From Dokdonella sp. (GTDB taxonomy: Bacteria > Pseudomonadota > Gammaproteobacteria > Xanthomonadales > Rhodanobacteraceae): 64,000 nucleotides of DNA. The stretch covers positions 496,001-560,000 of the forward strand of contig JANQAE010000004.1 of NCBI GenBank assembly GCA_024707225.1, read 5' to 3'. The notes under the pieces are model-generated. The model worked only from the letters and a program-made list of their open reading frames with translations. It was not told the origin of the DNA and did no database searches. Shown in pieces: positions 19,532 through 29,893 of this stretch; within the stretch, counting starts at the first letter, position 1, and the number at the start of each line of letters is the position of its first letter. Made by a program: the position numbers and the translations under genes.

Positions 19532-21470
19532 CCGAGCGAATAAGCCAGACACCCAGGCAGACATCGACTTGCGAAACTGCCTTGGAGACGTTCCACCGCG
19601 TAGCTTCATAATGAAAGCTGGCGCAGGCTCCGGAAAAACTACTTCTCTGATTAAGGGGCTGTCGTCGGCCATCCGAATACACAGTGATAAGCTGAGAAAA
19701 TTCCGTCAGCGCATTGCCTGCATTACCTACACTGAGATCGCAGCCGGAGAGATATGGCGAGATGTCGGCAGTGATCCACTGGTTCACGTTTCAACGATCC
19801 ACAGCTTCATGTGGCTGCTAGCCAAACCGTTTCAGAACGACATTCGGATCTGGGTGTCCGGGCGCATCACGGAGAAAATTGAGGCGCTTGAACAGAAACA
19901 GGCAACCTATGGCCCCAGGGTTCAACAGCGTACAAAGGACAAAGACACCCGAGACCTAGAGCGCCTTCGCAGGCAGTCGGGGCGGATCGCCGCAGTCAAA
20001 GGCTTCCGATACGGAACAGGTAGCGACTATGTAAAGGGGATATTGGGGCACGACGACATTTTGAAGCTTGTTCCGTACCTTATCGCTGAGCGCCCTCTCT
20101 TTCGAACACTTCTCGCGCGCCAATTTCCTTTCGTATTTGTGGACGAGAGTCAGGATACGACCACCGAAGTCATAGAGGCGTTGAAGACCGTTGAGAGCGA
20201 GCCCGGCGTTACGCTTTGCCTCGGCTTCTTCGGCGACCCGATGCAGCGAATTTATGCCACAGGAACCGGATTGGTTGAAGCGGAACCGGGTTGGGCTGAC
20301 ATTCCGAAACCGGAGAATTTTCGGTGCTCCACTAAGGTGCTGAACCTCGCAAACGCCATCCGCCGTGATGGTGATGACCTCGTTCAGATTCCGGGCCAGC
20401 GCCTAGGCCCTGAAGGCATCGTTCCAACTCCTGAAGGTTCGGCTCATCTTTTCGTATTACCCGCAGACGATACGCGAGATGCCAATCTAGTTCGAGTGCG
20501 CGATTGGATGGCAGCGCGAACTGGTGATAATCGCTGGCGACTTGGTGATAGTGGCCAAGAGCAGGTAAAGCTTCTTGTCATAGTTCACCAGATGGCCGCA
20601 AAACGCTTAGGGTTCGGAGAGCTATACACGGCGCTTAATTCAAAAGCGCCGACAGCATTCAAAGACGGCTTTCTGGATGGCTCTGCATGGCCTCTTTCAC
20701 CGTGCGTGAAATTTCTGATTCCGATAGCGATTGCCCATGCAGAAGGCCGGCAGCTCGAAGTGATGCGACTGATCCGCGAATACTCACCCCTCATTGACAA
20801 AGGCAATCTCGCCGGAGCGAACGTAGCAGAGCGACTCAAAGCACTCAGAGAGCTTGTTGCCGAGATTGCAGCAGGGATAGCTGGGAATTCCAACGTAACG
20901 ATCGGCGACCTGTTGAAGCGGGTGTATTCCGCAGGATTATTAATATTCGATCCCCGGCTAGCCTCTTACTTGGATCCGGAAGCAGTTCCACCTGCCCAGC
21001 CCGCAGAAGGGCTGGACGATGACGACGATCAAGAAGACGATGAGTCCGATAAGGAGATGGCCTCAATGGATGCTTTTTTAGCGTGTCCTGCTAGACAGCT
21101 TCTGGCGTACCAAACCTACATTTCGGAACGCTCCCCTTTTTGGACTCAGCAAGGCATTAAAGGGGCTGAGTTTGATAGGGTGCTCGTCGTGCTAGACGAT
21201 GCGGAGAGTACCCATTTCCAGTTCTCCTACGAAAAATACCTGGGCCTCAAGGCGCTTTCGGATACCGACCGAAAACACATCGAGGCAGGCGAAGAAACGA
21301 CTGTGGGTCGAACACGCCGCCTTTTCTATGTGAGCTGCACAAGGGCACTAAAAGACTTAGCGGTCGTTCTCTTTACGGCTGACCCTGAACAGGCTGAGGC
21401 GCATATGCGCCAGCTTGGTCTTTTTGAAGGTGACTCCGTCCATACTCAGGCCGTCTTTCAGGCAGGATAA
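19524..21470 (+). CDS. UvrD/Rep-like superfamily 1 helicase, GajB-like partner
   Basis: KAGAGSGKTTSLI, ACITYTEIAAGEI, FVDESQDTT, GFFGDPMQRIY, NFRCSTKVLNLANAIR, KGAEFDRVLVVLDD, FYVSCTRALKDLAVVLFT; start overlaps the stop of the upstream gene (ATGAGTAG). Confidence 0.9.
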   Translation: MSSRANKPDTQADIDLRNCLGDVPPRSFIMKAGAGSGKTTSLIKGLSSAIRIHSDKLRKFRQRIACITYTEIAAGEIWRDVGSDPLVHVSTIHSFMWLLAKPFQNDIRIWVSGRITEKIEALEQKQATYGPRVQQRTKDKDTRDLERLRRQSGRIAAVKGFRYGTGSDYVKGILGHDDILKLVPYLIAERPLFRTLLARQFPFVFVDESQDTTTEVIEALKTVESEPGVTLCLGFFGDPMQRIYATGTGLVEAEPGWADIPKPENFRCSTKVLNLANAIRRDGDDLVQIPGQRLGPEGIVPTPEGSAHLFVLPADDTRDANLVRVRDWMAARTGDNRWRLGDSGQEQVKLLVIVHQMAAKRLGFGELYTALNSKAPTAFKDGFLDGSAWPLSPCVKFLIPIAIAHAEGRQLEVMRLIREYSPLIDKGNLAGANVAERLKALRELVAEIAAGIAGNSNVTIGDLLKRVYSAGLLIFDPRLASYLDPEAVPPAQPAEGLDDDDDQEDDESDKEMASMDAFLACPARQLLAYQTYISERSPFWTQQGIKGAEFDRVLVVLDDAESTHFQFSYEKYLGLKALSDTDRKHIEAGEETTVGRTRRLFYVSCTRALKDLAVVLFTADPEQAEAHMRQLGLFEGDSVHTQAVFQAG

Positions 21471-21476
21471 ATTGCC

Positions 21477-21634
21477 TATATCCCTGGATTCCCGTACTGG
21501 AGCATGAACACCCGGCGGCCCTTCGGGTAATCTTGCAGAGGAAACCCGGCACCACCGGTATCCCGTAGTTCGATGTCCTTGGCCTGGGGTTGCGCCGACT
21601 CTACGGCAGTCTTGGTGAGCTTGATCGTCGCCAT
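21477..21634 (-). pseudogene. Tyrosine-type (DUF4102/P4-like) integrase N-terminal remnant
   Basis: MATIKLTKTAVESAQPQAKDIELRDT... then GFLCKI / GRRVFMLQY pieces in different frames, typical integrase N-terminus. Confidence 0.75.
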
Positions 21635-21809
21635 GATGACTCCTTGGAACGACCCGAATCCAAGAGCCAGATAGGAGCGGCACGAGGAAAAGCCGGGTTA
21701 AGTTTCAGAAAGCACCGGTATATGATGGACGCGCGCAAGTTCTTGATAAACCTTCTGTATCGAGCTGCGGCGCAGTCCAGCGAAGTACCGGGCTGGAGTC
21801 ATCGTCAAA

Positions 21810-21841
21810 CAAAAAAACAGGCGCCCGTTGCCGGACGCCTG
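21810..21841 (-). terminator. Rho-independent terminator of the FG-GAP/ASPM-type secreted protein gene
   Basis: Minus strand: CAGGCGTCCG-GCAA-CGGGCGCCTG followed by TTTTTTTG. Confidence 0.85.
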
Positions 21842-21899
21842 CCGAGGATCGCCGCCGCCTGCCGCCGGGGTTGCGGCAGGCGGCGGACGGGCCCTGCGC

Positions 21900-24623
21900 T
21901 CAGTCGCGGGCGGCGCCGCACTGGCCGGTCTCGCCGGCCTCGAATCCGCTGCAGAACAGCGCATCGACGACGGCGCCCGGCTCGACGGTCAGGCTGACCG
22001 GCACCGGCACCAGCGGATTGGCCGGGTCGTTGCTCGACACGCAGACGCTGGCCGCGTACGCGCCGGGCGTCAGGCTGCTCGCATTCGCGGTGACGGTGAC
22101 CTGCGCGGTCGCGCCGGGCACGACGGTGCCGGAGGCCGGCGTCTGGCTCAGCCACGACACCTGGCCCGGCATCTGGCAGCCCGGCGGCGGCACGTCGCCG
22201 AGATTGACGATCATCGTCAGGTGGAAATCCGGCGCGCCGAGGTTGGCCGCGTCGATCGGCTCGTCGAACTCGCAGGCCACCGACGACATGAAGGTCGGAT
22301 GCGTCTCCGGCGTGGCATTGGCGCCCGGGAAGAACAGGCCGAGCCAGTCGCCGATGCCCGGCGTGTGGTACTCGACGACCAGATCGAGGCCGCGCGTGTC
22401 GTCGATCGTGCCGGTCACCGGGATCGTCATCGTGACCAGGCCGCTGTCGATCGTGCCGCTGGCGCTGCCGATCAGCGTCAGCGCACCGGTCGGAATCGTG
22501 TCGACGGCGACATCGTGCGCGATCGTGTAGAGATTGATCGTGATCGGCATGCCGGCCGGCCCCATGCCGCCGGAGGACACCGTGACGCTGCTGATGCCGG
22601 CGCGCGGGCCGACCTGCGGATGCTCGCCGAAGTAGAAGCGGCGCCACCAGCTGTTGTCGGCCGTGTTCTTGCCGACGACGCCGCAGGACAGACCGGTGTC
22701 GCCCGGACTGTTGTCGTCCATCTGCGAGATCGCCCAGTCGCCGAGCGTGGACGGAGCGGCCACGCCGGTCGGCGCGACGCGCGTGCCACGGTTCAGCGTC
22801 GGCCGCTCGCCGCCGGCAGCGGCCTGCGCGGCCGCGAGGCGCGCCGCGGCGAAGCTCGGCGGCAGGCGTTCGGCGATGTGCTCGACCACGCTGTAGGTGA
22901 GGTCCGCTTCGCCGCCGTTGTCGATCGCCAGCGTCAGACTGGCCGAGGCGCCGCTGGCGACCGTGAAGTCCAGGCGGCCCGGGCTGATGCCGATCACCGG
23001 TGCCGGCGCATCCGGCGGCGTCACCGTCAGGGCGACCGGCACGGCGATCGCCGGCTGTGCCGGATCGGTACTCGACACGCACAGTGCCGCAGTGTGCACG
23101 CCCTGGGTCAGCGCGCCGGCGTCCATCGTCACGCCGACCGCGTCGGCATGGCCCGGCGCAAGGCTGCCGGCGCTGCTGGCCAGCGTCAGCCAGGCGGTCT
23201 CGCCGGGGCGATCGCAGTCGCTCTCGCCGATCGTGTAGTCGAGCGTCGCGCTGCCGGTGTTGGTGACCGACAGTGCGACCACACGTGCGTCGCCTTCCTT
23301 CACGGTCGCGGTCAGCGGACTCGGCGTGACCGTGACGGCCGGCTGCGTCGTGCCGACCAGGTTCGTGAAGAAGTAGCCCGCGCCCTGCAGGAACTGGCCA
23401 CCCGGACTGGCGACGCCGGAGGCGAGCAGCACGGTGCGCGCGTCGATCGCCGCGGTGGTGCCGATCGAGTCGTTCGCGGCGGCGTCGCTGGCGACGAGCT
23501 TCTGCGCGTATTCCCAGCCGCTGCCCGATTCGGTGAACACGTAGCCGGCGCCGGCCCAGGACTGGCCGTCGACCGTCGCCGCGGTGGCGCCGGCGACGAT
23601 CGCGCTGTCGGTCATGCCGACCGAGTAGCCGAAGTTCGCGAACTTCTCCGACTCGGGCGAGACGATCGTATGGGTGCGGCGCCAGCTGCCGTCGATCTGC
23701 GTGTAGACGTAGATCACGCCCTCGGTACCGAGCGTCGGCGCGCCGGCGACCAGACGGTGGCCGCGCGCGGCCAGCGACAGGCCGAGGTTCGAATAGAACT
23801 CGCCGACCAGCTTCTGCTTCTGCGTCCAGACGCCGTCGACCGGCTTGAAGAAGTACAGCGAACCGGGGAAGTCCTGGTAGGCCAGCAGCGCGCTGACCAC
23901 GATCGTGTTCTCGGCGAACGCGACGCGCCAGCCGAATGCATCGCCGTCGCGCGTGTCGACGCCGCGAATCTTCTGCGTCTGCGTCCAGTTGCCGCCTGAA
24001 CCGGTGTAGAGGTACACCGCACCGCGCGGATTGCCGTTGACCTTGGCCTGCGAGGCGCCGACCAGGGCCGAGCCGCCCGACAGCGCCAGCGCGTTGCCGA
24101 AGCCGTCGCCGGCCTGACCGTCGGCCGCGGTCAGCTTGGCGACCTGGCTCCAGCTGCCGCCGCTGCGGCGGAACACGTAGACCGCGCCCTGCCCGTCGTT
24201 GGCGCCGACGCGCGCCGCATCCGAGCCGATCAGGGCGGTGTCGCCCTCGAGCGCGATCGATGCGCCGAAACGCGCATTGTCGCCGGGTGCGCCGTCGCCG
24301 GCCTGCAGCTTCTGCACCTGCTGCCAGGTGCCGCCGGACCGCGCGAACACGTAGACCGCGCTGCGTCCCGTCGTCGTGTCGTTGGTGCCGACCATCGCGG
24401 TGTCGCCGGCCAGCGCCACCGACTCGCCGAAGCGCTGCAGCTCGGTGCCATCGCTGGCGACGATCTTCTGGTCCTCGATCTGGGTGACCGCGGCCGGCAC
24501 CGATGCGCCGGAGGGCGTCGTCGCGGCCAGCACGGCGGCGGCCGGGATCAGCGCCAGGCTCGACCCGATCAGGAGGACCATGCCGCCGGCCGCACGCCGG
24601 AGGCTTCGTTGCATCGATGTCAT
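21900..24623 (-). CDS. Large secreted FG-GAP repeat protein with BACON/ASPM-like Ig-type repeats and C-terminal LFCSGFE tail
   Basis: Repeated FGxSVALxGDTAxVGxxxxxxGxGAVYVF units; PGAYAASVCVSSNDPANPLVPVPVSLTV-type repeats; signal peptide. Confidence 0.85.
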   Translation of the reverse strand: MTSMQRSLRRAAGGMVLLIGSSLALIPAAAVLAATTPSGASVPAAVTQIEDQKIVASDGTELQRFGESVALAGDTAMVGTNDTTTGRSAVYVFARSGGTWQQVQKLQAGDGAPGDNARFGASIALEGDTALIGSDAARVGANDGQGAVYVFRRSGGSWSQVAKLTAADGQAGDGFGNALALSGGSALVGASQAKVNGNPRGAVYLYTGSGGNWTQTQKIRGVDTRDGDAFGWRVAFAENTIVVSALLAYQDFPGSLYFFKPVDGVWTQKQKLVGEFYSNLGLSLAARGHRLVAGAPTLGTEGVIYVYTQIDGSWRRTHTIVSPESEKFANFGYSVGMTDSAIVAGATAATVDGQSWAGAGYVFTESGSGWEYAQKLVASDAAANDSIGTTAAIDARTVLLASGVASPGGQFLQGAGYFFTNLVGTTQPAVTVTPSPLTATVKEGDARVVALSVTNTGSATLDYTIGESDCDRPGETAWLTLASSAGSLAPGHADAVGVTMDAGALTQGVHTAALCVSSTDPAQPAIAVPVALTVTPPDAPAPVIGISPGRLDFTVASGASASLTLAIDNGGEADLTYSVVEHIAERLPPSFAAARLAAAQAAAGGERPTLNRGTRVAPTGVAAPSTLGDWAISQMDDNSPGDTGLSCGVVGKNTADNSWWRRFYFGEHPQVGPRAGISSVTVSSGGMGPAGMPITINLYTIAHDVAVDTIPTGALTLIGSASGTIDSGLVTMTIPVTGTIDDTRGLDLVVEYHTPGIGDWLGLFFPGANATPETHPTFMSSVACEFDEPIDAANLGAPDFHLTMIVNLGDVPPPGCQMPGQVSWLSQTPASGTVVPGATAQVTVTANASSLTPGAYAASVCVSSNDPANPLVPVPVSLTVEPGAVVDALFCSGFEAGETGQCGAARD

Positions 24624-25083
24624 GTCAATCGCCTTCTTTCAGTATGTCGTGGTGTCCGCCGTGCCGGTTCGCACGGCGACCGCGCCGGTCCGACGCGTCC
24701 GCGTCGATCCGCTCGCCTGCGCGGCTTCCCGGCCGTCGTCCTGCGGTCGTCTCCGTCGATCGTGTCCCTGCGGCCGGGCGTAGGCCCCGACCCTGCCGGT
24801 CGGCGCGCCCGGTCCGGTACTTCCGGCCGGGCCGATCGCCCGGAAACGGGCCGCCTCCTGCGCATGACCACACAATGGCAGGCTTGCGCCGTGCCGGGTT
24901 CGCCGGCCGTTTGCAGCATCTTTACGGCGCGTTTGAGAGGCGTTTTTCGGCTGCCCGTTCAAGCATATGCGGCCGTTCCGGGCGGTCCCGAAGCGCCCGC
25001 GGCGACGCGTCGCACCTCGACGCGGGACCACGCAGCGGATCACTCGCTGCGGCCGGCGAGGCCGGCCGCGCCGGCCGCAGCGC

Positions 25084-26484
25084 TCAGGCCGTGCCGGACC
25101 GGCGGCGGCGCACCAGCCCGTACACCGCGACCAGGGCGGCCAGCGCCAGTCCGATCGCCAGCCATTCGGCGCGCGTCAGCGTCGAGACGATCGCACCCAT
25201 CGCCAGCACGGCCAGCAGCGGAATCGCCGGTCCGCCGGGCAGCACGAACGGCGCGCCGCGGCCGCGCAGGTCCAGGCGCTGCGCGCGCCAGGCCGCCAGG
25301 CAGACGCCGACGTAGAGCAGGCAGTTGGCGCCGCCGGAGATCAGCGCCAGCGTCTCGAAGCTGCCGCCGATCGCCAGTACGCAGGCCAGGCCGCCGTGCA
25401 CGAGGATCGCCAGCAACGGCACGTGATGCGCGGCGCTGACGCGGCCGAACGCGTGCGGCAGATAGCCGTCGCGGCCGAGCGCGAACACCAGGCGCGAGGA
25501 GCCGAGCAGATTGCCCATCAGGAAGCCGGTCATCGACACGCAGGCGGTCGCCAGCAGCAGGCCGTAGCCGGGCGACCACAGCGCACCGGCCGTCGCCGCG
25601 ATCGGCGCGGCACTGCCCGGCAGCGCCGGCCCGAGCACGCCCTGGCAGACCACCTGGATGCCGACGTACAGCAGCACGACCAGCACGATCGCCGCCAGCG
25701 TCGCGCGCGGCACGTGGCGCGAAGGATCGCGCACCTCGCCGGACGGGATCAGCGCGGTCTCCATGCCCGAATACGCGAACATCACCAGGACCATCGCGGT
25801 GCCGAGCGCACTCCACGAGGGCACCTGGGTCCAGCTGATCTGGCCCCAGTCGACGAACAGCAGACCGATCCCGGCCAGCGCGATCAGCGGCGCGAGCTTG
25901 AGCGTCGCCAGCGCGAGGATCGCGCGTGCGCCCAGGCGCACGCCGAACGCATTGAGCGCGATCAGCGCCGTCTGCAGCACGATCAGCGCCGCCGCGCGTG
26001 CGACCGGTTCGGCCAGCGCCGGCACGAAGTGCGCGAGCTGGCCCATCAGCGCCGCGGCGACGCCGGCCGCCGATGCCAGATTGCAGATCCAGCCGAGCGC
26101 ACCGGCCAGAAAGCCCGCGAACGGACCGAAAGCGGCGCCGACGTAGGTGTACGCACCGCCGGTCGCGACCGCGCGGCTGCCGACCGCCGCGAAGCACAGC
26201 GCAATCGGCACGATCGCCAGCGCGCCGGCCAGGAACGCCAGCGGCGCCGCACCGCCCATCCGCGAGGCGAGCAGCGCAGGCAGCATGAAGATGCCGGCGC
26301 CGACGATGATGTTGACGATCGCCGCGGTCAGCGCGACCGGCCCGATCGCGCGGACAAGGGCGTTCTCGCCTTGCAGCGGACCGCCGGTTTCGGGTGCGGA
26401 TGCGGACATCGGCGGCGCGCTCGGGACGGGGCCGCTAGCCTCGCATGCGCGCAACCGGTTGGCGAGGTGTCCGTCCGTGCGCAT
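25084..26484 (-). CDS. APC-family amino acid permease
   Basis: IVNIIVGAGIFMLPALLASRMGGAAPLAFL, 12-TM hydrophobic pattern, FAYSGMETALIPSGEVRDPSRHVPRA. Confidence 0.9.
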   Translation of the reverse strand: MRTDGHLANRLRACEASGPVPSAPPMSASAPETGGPLQGENALVRAIGPVALTAAIVNIIVGAGIFMLPALLASRMGGAAPLAFLAGALAIVPIALCFAAVGSRAVATGGAYTYVGAAFGPFAGFLAGALGWICNLASAAGVAAALMGQLAHFVPALAEPVARAAALIVLQTALIALNAFGVRLGARAILALATLKLAPLIALAGIGLLFVDWGQISWTQVPSWSALGTAMVLVMFAYSGMETALIPSGEVRDPSRHVPRATLAAIVLVVLLYVGIQVVCQGVLGPALPGSAAPIAATAGALWSPGYGLLLATACVSMTGFLMGNLLGSSRLVFALGRDGYLPHAFGRVSAAHHVPLLAILVHGGLACVLAIGGSFETLALISGGANCLLYVGVCLAAWRAQRLDLRGRGAPFVLPGGPAIPLLAVLAMGAIVSTLTRAEWLAIGLALAALVAVYGLVRRRRSGTA

Positions 26485-26635
26485 GACACGACACGACGGC
26501 TTGCGGGACTTACCAAGCCGCCGGTCAGGCGCTAGAATCCCCGCCCCGTACGCGGCACGATTTTCGCGATCCTTCGCCGATCGCGCCCCGGCGGTACCTA
26601 GGACGTCTCGCTCTCCTTCTCCAGGGTCTGCCGCT

Positions 26636-26911
26636 TTGAATGCCGTTTCCCTCCTGCGTGTCGATACGACGCCGGGTTCCCTGCAGCCTGCGTTGCGCGA
26701 GTGCGTCGCGCGCGCGGTGCGCCGCTATCTGTCCGACGTCGACGCCCAGCCCAGCGAAGGGCTGCACGAACTGGTGCTGCGCGAAGTGGAGATCCCGCTG
26801 CTGCACGAGGTCATGAACTGCTACGGCGGCAACCAGAGCAAGGCCGCCGCCGCACTCGGCATCAACCGCGCGACGTTGCGCAAGAAGCTGCAGCAGTACG
26901 GCCTGGCCTGA
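26636..26911 (+). CDS. fis: Fis-family DNA-binding protein (TTG start proposed)
   Basis: PLLHEVMNCYGGNQSKAAAALGINRATLRKKLQQYGL; directly upstream of purH. Confidence 0.9.
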   Translation: MNAVSLLRVDTTPGSLQPALRECVARAVRRYLSDVDAQPSEGLHELVLREVEIPLLHEVMNCYGGNQSKAAAALGINRATLRKKLQQYGLA

Positions 26912-26981
26912 GCGGCCGGACCGCGCGCCGGCGCGGCGTCGCTATAATGCGCGGCCCTTTTTCGCTGCCCGGGATGTTGCC

Positions 26982-28555
26982 GTGTCCGATTCTTCCGCCG
27001 TGGCGATCCGCCGCGCGCTGCTCAGCGTCTCCGACAAGACCGGTCTGATCGACCTGGCCGCGGCCTGGCCGCGCGCGACGTCGAACTGCTCTCGACCGGC
27101 GGCACCGCGCGTGCGCTGCGCGAAGCCGGGCTGGCCGTGCGCGATGTCGGCGACCTGACCGGCTTTCCCGAGATCATGGACGGGCGCGTCAAGACGCTGC
27201 ACCCGAAAGTGCACGGCGGCCTGCTCGGCCGGCGCGGCACCGACGATGCGGTGATGGCCGAGCACGGCATCGCGCCGATCGATCTGCTGGTGCTGAACCT
27301 CTATCCGTTCGAGCGCGTCGCCGCCGACCCGTCGAGCACGTTCGACGAGGTCGTCGAGAACATCGACATCGGCGGCCCGGCGATGCTGCGCGCAGCCGCG
27401 AAGAACTTCGCGCACGTCGCGGTCGCGACCGATCCGGCGCAGTACGCAGCGCTGCTCGCCGAGCTGGACACAGGCGCCGGCGCACTGTCGGCGGCCACGC
27501 GCTTCGCGCTGGCCGTCGCCGCATTCAACCGCGTCGCGCGCTACGACGCGGCGATCGCCGATCACCTGTCCTCGATCGGCCCGGACGGCAGCCGCAGCGC
27601 GTTCCCGGCGCAGCGCCACGACATCTCGATCAAGCTGATGGACCTGCGCTACGGCGAGAACCCGCACCAGCAGGCCGCGTTCTACCGCGACGCCGAGCCG
27701 CTGCCCGGCACGCTGGCGACGCTGCGCGCGCTGCAGGGCAAGGAGCTCAGCTACAACAACCTCGCCGACGCCGATGCGGCCTGGGAATGCGTGCGCCAGT
27801 TCGACGCGCCGGCCTGCGTGGTCGTCAAGCACGCCAATCCCTGCGGCGTCGCGCAGGCCGCGACGATCGGCGCGGCCTACGAACTGGCATATGCCACCGA
27901 CCCGACCTCGGCCTTCGGCGGCATCATCGCGTTCAACCGCCCGCTCGACGCGGCCACCGCCAAGACGATCCTCGACCGCCAGTTCGTCGAGGTGCTGATC
28001 GCGCCGGCCGTCGACGCCGACGCGCGCGCGGTCTGCGCGAAGAAGCCCAACGTGCGCGTGATCGAGATTCCGCCCGGCGCGGGCCGCAACGCGTTCGAGC
28101 TCAAGCGCGTGGGCTCCGGCCTGCTCGTGCAGAGCGCCGACGTGCGCGAGGTGCGCCGCGACGAGCTGCGCGTCGTCACGCGGCAGGCGCCGACCGCGGC
28201 GCAGACCGACGATCTGCTGTTCGCCTGGCGCGTCGCCAAGTTCGTCAAGTCCAATGCGATCGTCTACGCGCGCGACCTGCGCACGGTCGGCATCGGCGCC
28301 GGCCAGATGAGCCGCGTCGTCAGCGCGAAGATCGCCGCACTCAAGGCCGAGGAGGCCGGCATCGCCGTGCCCGGCAGCGTGATGGCGAGCGATGCGTTCT
28401 TCCCGTTCCGCGACGGCATCGACGCGGCGGCCGCGGCCGGCATCGCCGCGGTGATCCAGCCCGGCGGCTCGATGCGCGACGAGGAAGTGATCGCCGCGGC
28501 CGACGAGGCCGGCATCGCGATGGTGTTCACCGGCGTGCGGCATTTCCGCCACTGA
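26982..28555 (+). CDS. purH: Bifunctional AICAR transformylase/IMP cyclohydrolase (frameshift near 27062)
   Basis: [11 protein letters not shown] + [17 protein letters not shown] in adjacent frames; [41 protein letters not shown]-terminal [10 protein letters not shown]. Confidence 0.95.
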
Positions 28556-28592
28556 CGGCGCGCCGCGCGTTCCGGGCGAGGCGAGCGACAAG

Positions 28593-28617
28593 AAAGGGGC
28601 CGCCCAGCGGCCCCTTT
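28593..28617. terminator. Probable bidirectional terminator between purH and the convergent lipoprotein gene
   Basis: AAAGGGGCCGC-cca-GCGGCCCCTTT perfect 11-bp stem. Confidence 0.75.
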
Positions 28618-28663
28618 CCAATCGTGCGTGCGGCGAGACACCCTCGCCGCGGACGAGGCGCGA

Positions 28664-29200
28664 TCAGTCGCGCTTGAGGTCCTTGGCGGCCGACTCGGCG
28701 TCGTCGAGCGTGCGCTTGGCGCGCGCCTTGGCGGCCTCGTGTGCGGCATCCGCCTGATCCTTGCATGCGCCCTGCTGGGCCGAGGCCAGCGTGTCGCAGC
28801 GCTCCTTGGCGACCTTCAGCGCGGCATCGGCCTCGGCGATCGCCAGATCGTAGTCGGCCTTGGCCTGGGTCTTGAGCGTATCGGACTGGACGTCGGCGAC
28901 GTCCTTGCCGGCGTCGCGCGCGACATCGGTCGCATCGCTCTGCGCCTCATTGATCTTCTCGTTGGCCTTGGTCTCGGCCTGGGCGACCTCGGCGCGCGCC
29001 TCGGCGGTCGCGGCGTCGAGCTTGCGCTGCGCCTCGGCGGCCTTCTCGTTGGCCTGCTGCTGCGCCTTGGCGACGTCTTCGGCCGCCTTCTGGCGTGCCT
29101 GCTCGACCTTGCGATCCGCCTCGGCGGCGGAATCCTGCTGGCTGCAGGCGGACAGACCCAGAACGGCCGCGATCGCGGCGACCAGCAACGTGTTCTTCAT
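28664..29200 (-). CDS. Ala/Lys-rich coiled-coil lipoprotein
   Basis: Lipobox LGLSAC; long heptad-like [26 protein letters not shown] region. Confidence 0.7.
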   Translation of the reverse strand: MKNTLLVAAIAAVLGLSACSQQDSAAEADRKVEQARQKAAEDVAKAQQQANEKAAEAQRKLDAATAEARAEVAQAETKANEKINEAQSDATDVARDAGKDVADVQSDTLKTQAKADYDLAIAEADAALKVAKERCDTLASAQQGACKDQADAAHEAAKARAKRTLDDAESAAKDLKRD

Positions 29201-29353
29201 GATGGTTCTCCTGATGGGACGGCCCCCGCCGGATGCCCCTCTCGGGTCCTTCCGGGCGCGGCGTGCATTGGAGTGCCGCGTTCATGAACGCGCTGTGATC
29301 GGCCCGATCGCATGCAGCCTCGCCGTTCAGCAAACGGCCGCCGCAGCGGCGCC

Positions 29354-29893
29354 TCAACCGGCGAACCCGCCCTCGGCGAGAAACGCCGCTTCCTCGGCGC
29401 GGGTCTCGCGTCCGAGCATCGCGTTGCGATGCGGAAAACGGCCGAAGCGGCGCACGATCGCGCGATGGTCCTCGGCGTGGGCGAGCGGCTCCTCGCCGAG
29501 CGTGCGCATCAGCTGCACCGACCGGTCCTGATCGGCCGCATCTTCCGAATGCGCGAACGGCAGATAGCAGAACAGGCGCAGCTCCGGCTCGATCGCGCGG
29601 TCCAGGCCCAGCGCGAGCGCGTCGCGCGCGATCCGCCGCGCCAGCGGATCGGTCGCGTACATGTGCGCGCTGCCGCGGAAGGCGTTGCGCGGGAACTGGT
29701 CGAGCAGCAGCAACAGCGCGAGCACGCCCTCCGGCCGCGTCCGCCACGCGTCGAGCTCGCCGCGCGCGGCGGCGAAATGGGTGTCGAGGAAGCGCTCGCG
29801 GAAGCGTGCGTCGAAGGCCGGATCCTTGTCGAACCACTGCGCCGGTCCGGCTTCGCGCCAGAACGCGACGACGTCGGCGGCCGTATCGCGCAT
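29354..29893 (-). CDS. DUF924 family protein
   Basis: VVAFWREAGPAQWFDKDPAFDARFRERF, LLLLDQFPRNAFRG, FCYLPFAHSED motifs. Confidence 0.9.
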   Translation of the reverse strand: MRDTAADVVAFWREAGPAQWFDKDPAFDARFRERFLDTHFAAARGELDAWRTRPEGVLALLLLLDQFPRNAFRGSAHMYATDPLARRIARDALALGLDRAIEPELRLFCYLPFAHSEDAADQDRSVQLMRTLGEEPLAHAEDHRAIVRRFGRFPHRNAMLGRETRAEEAAFLAEGGFAG

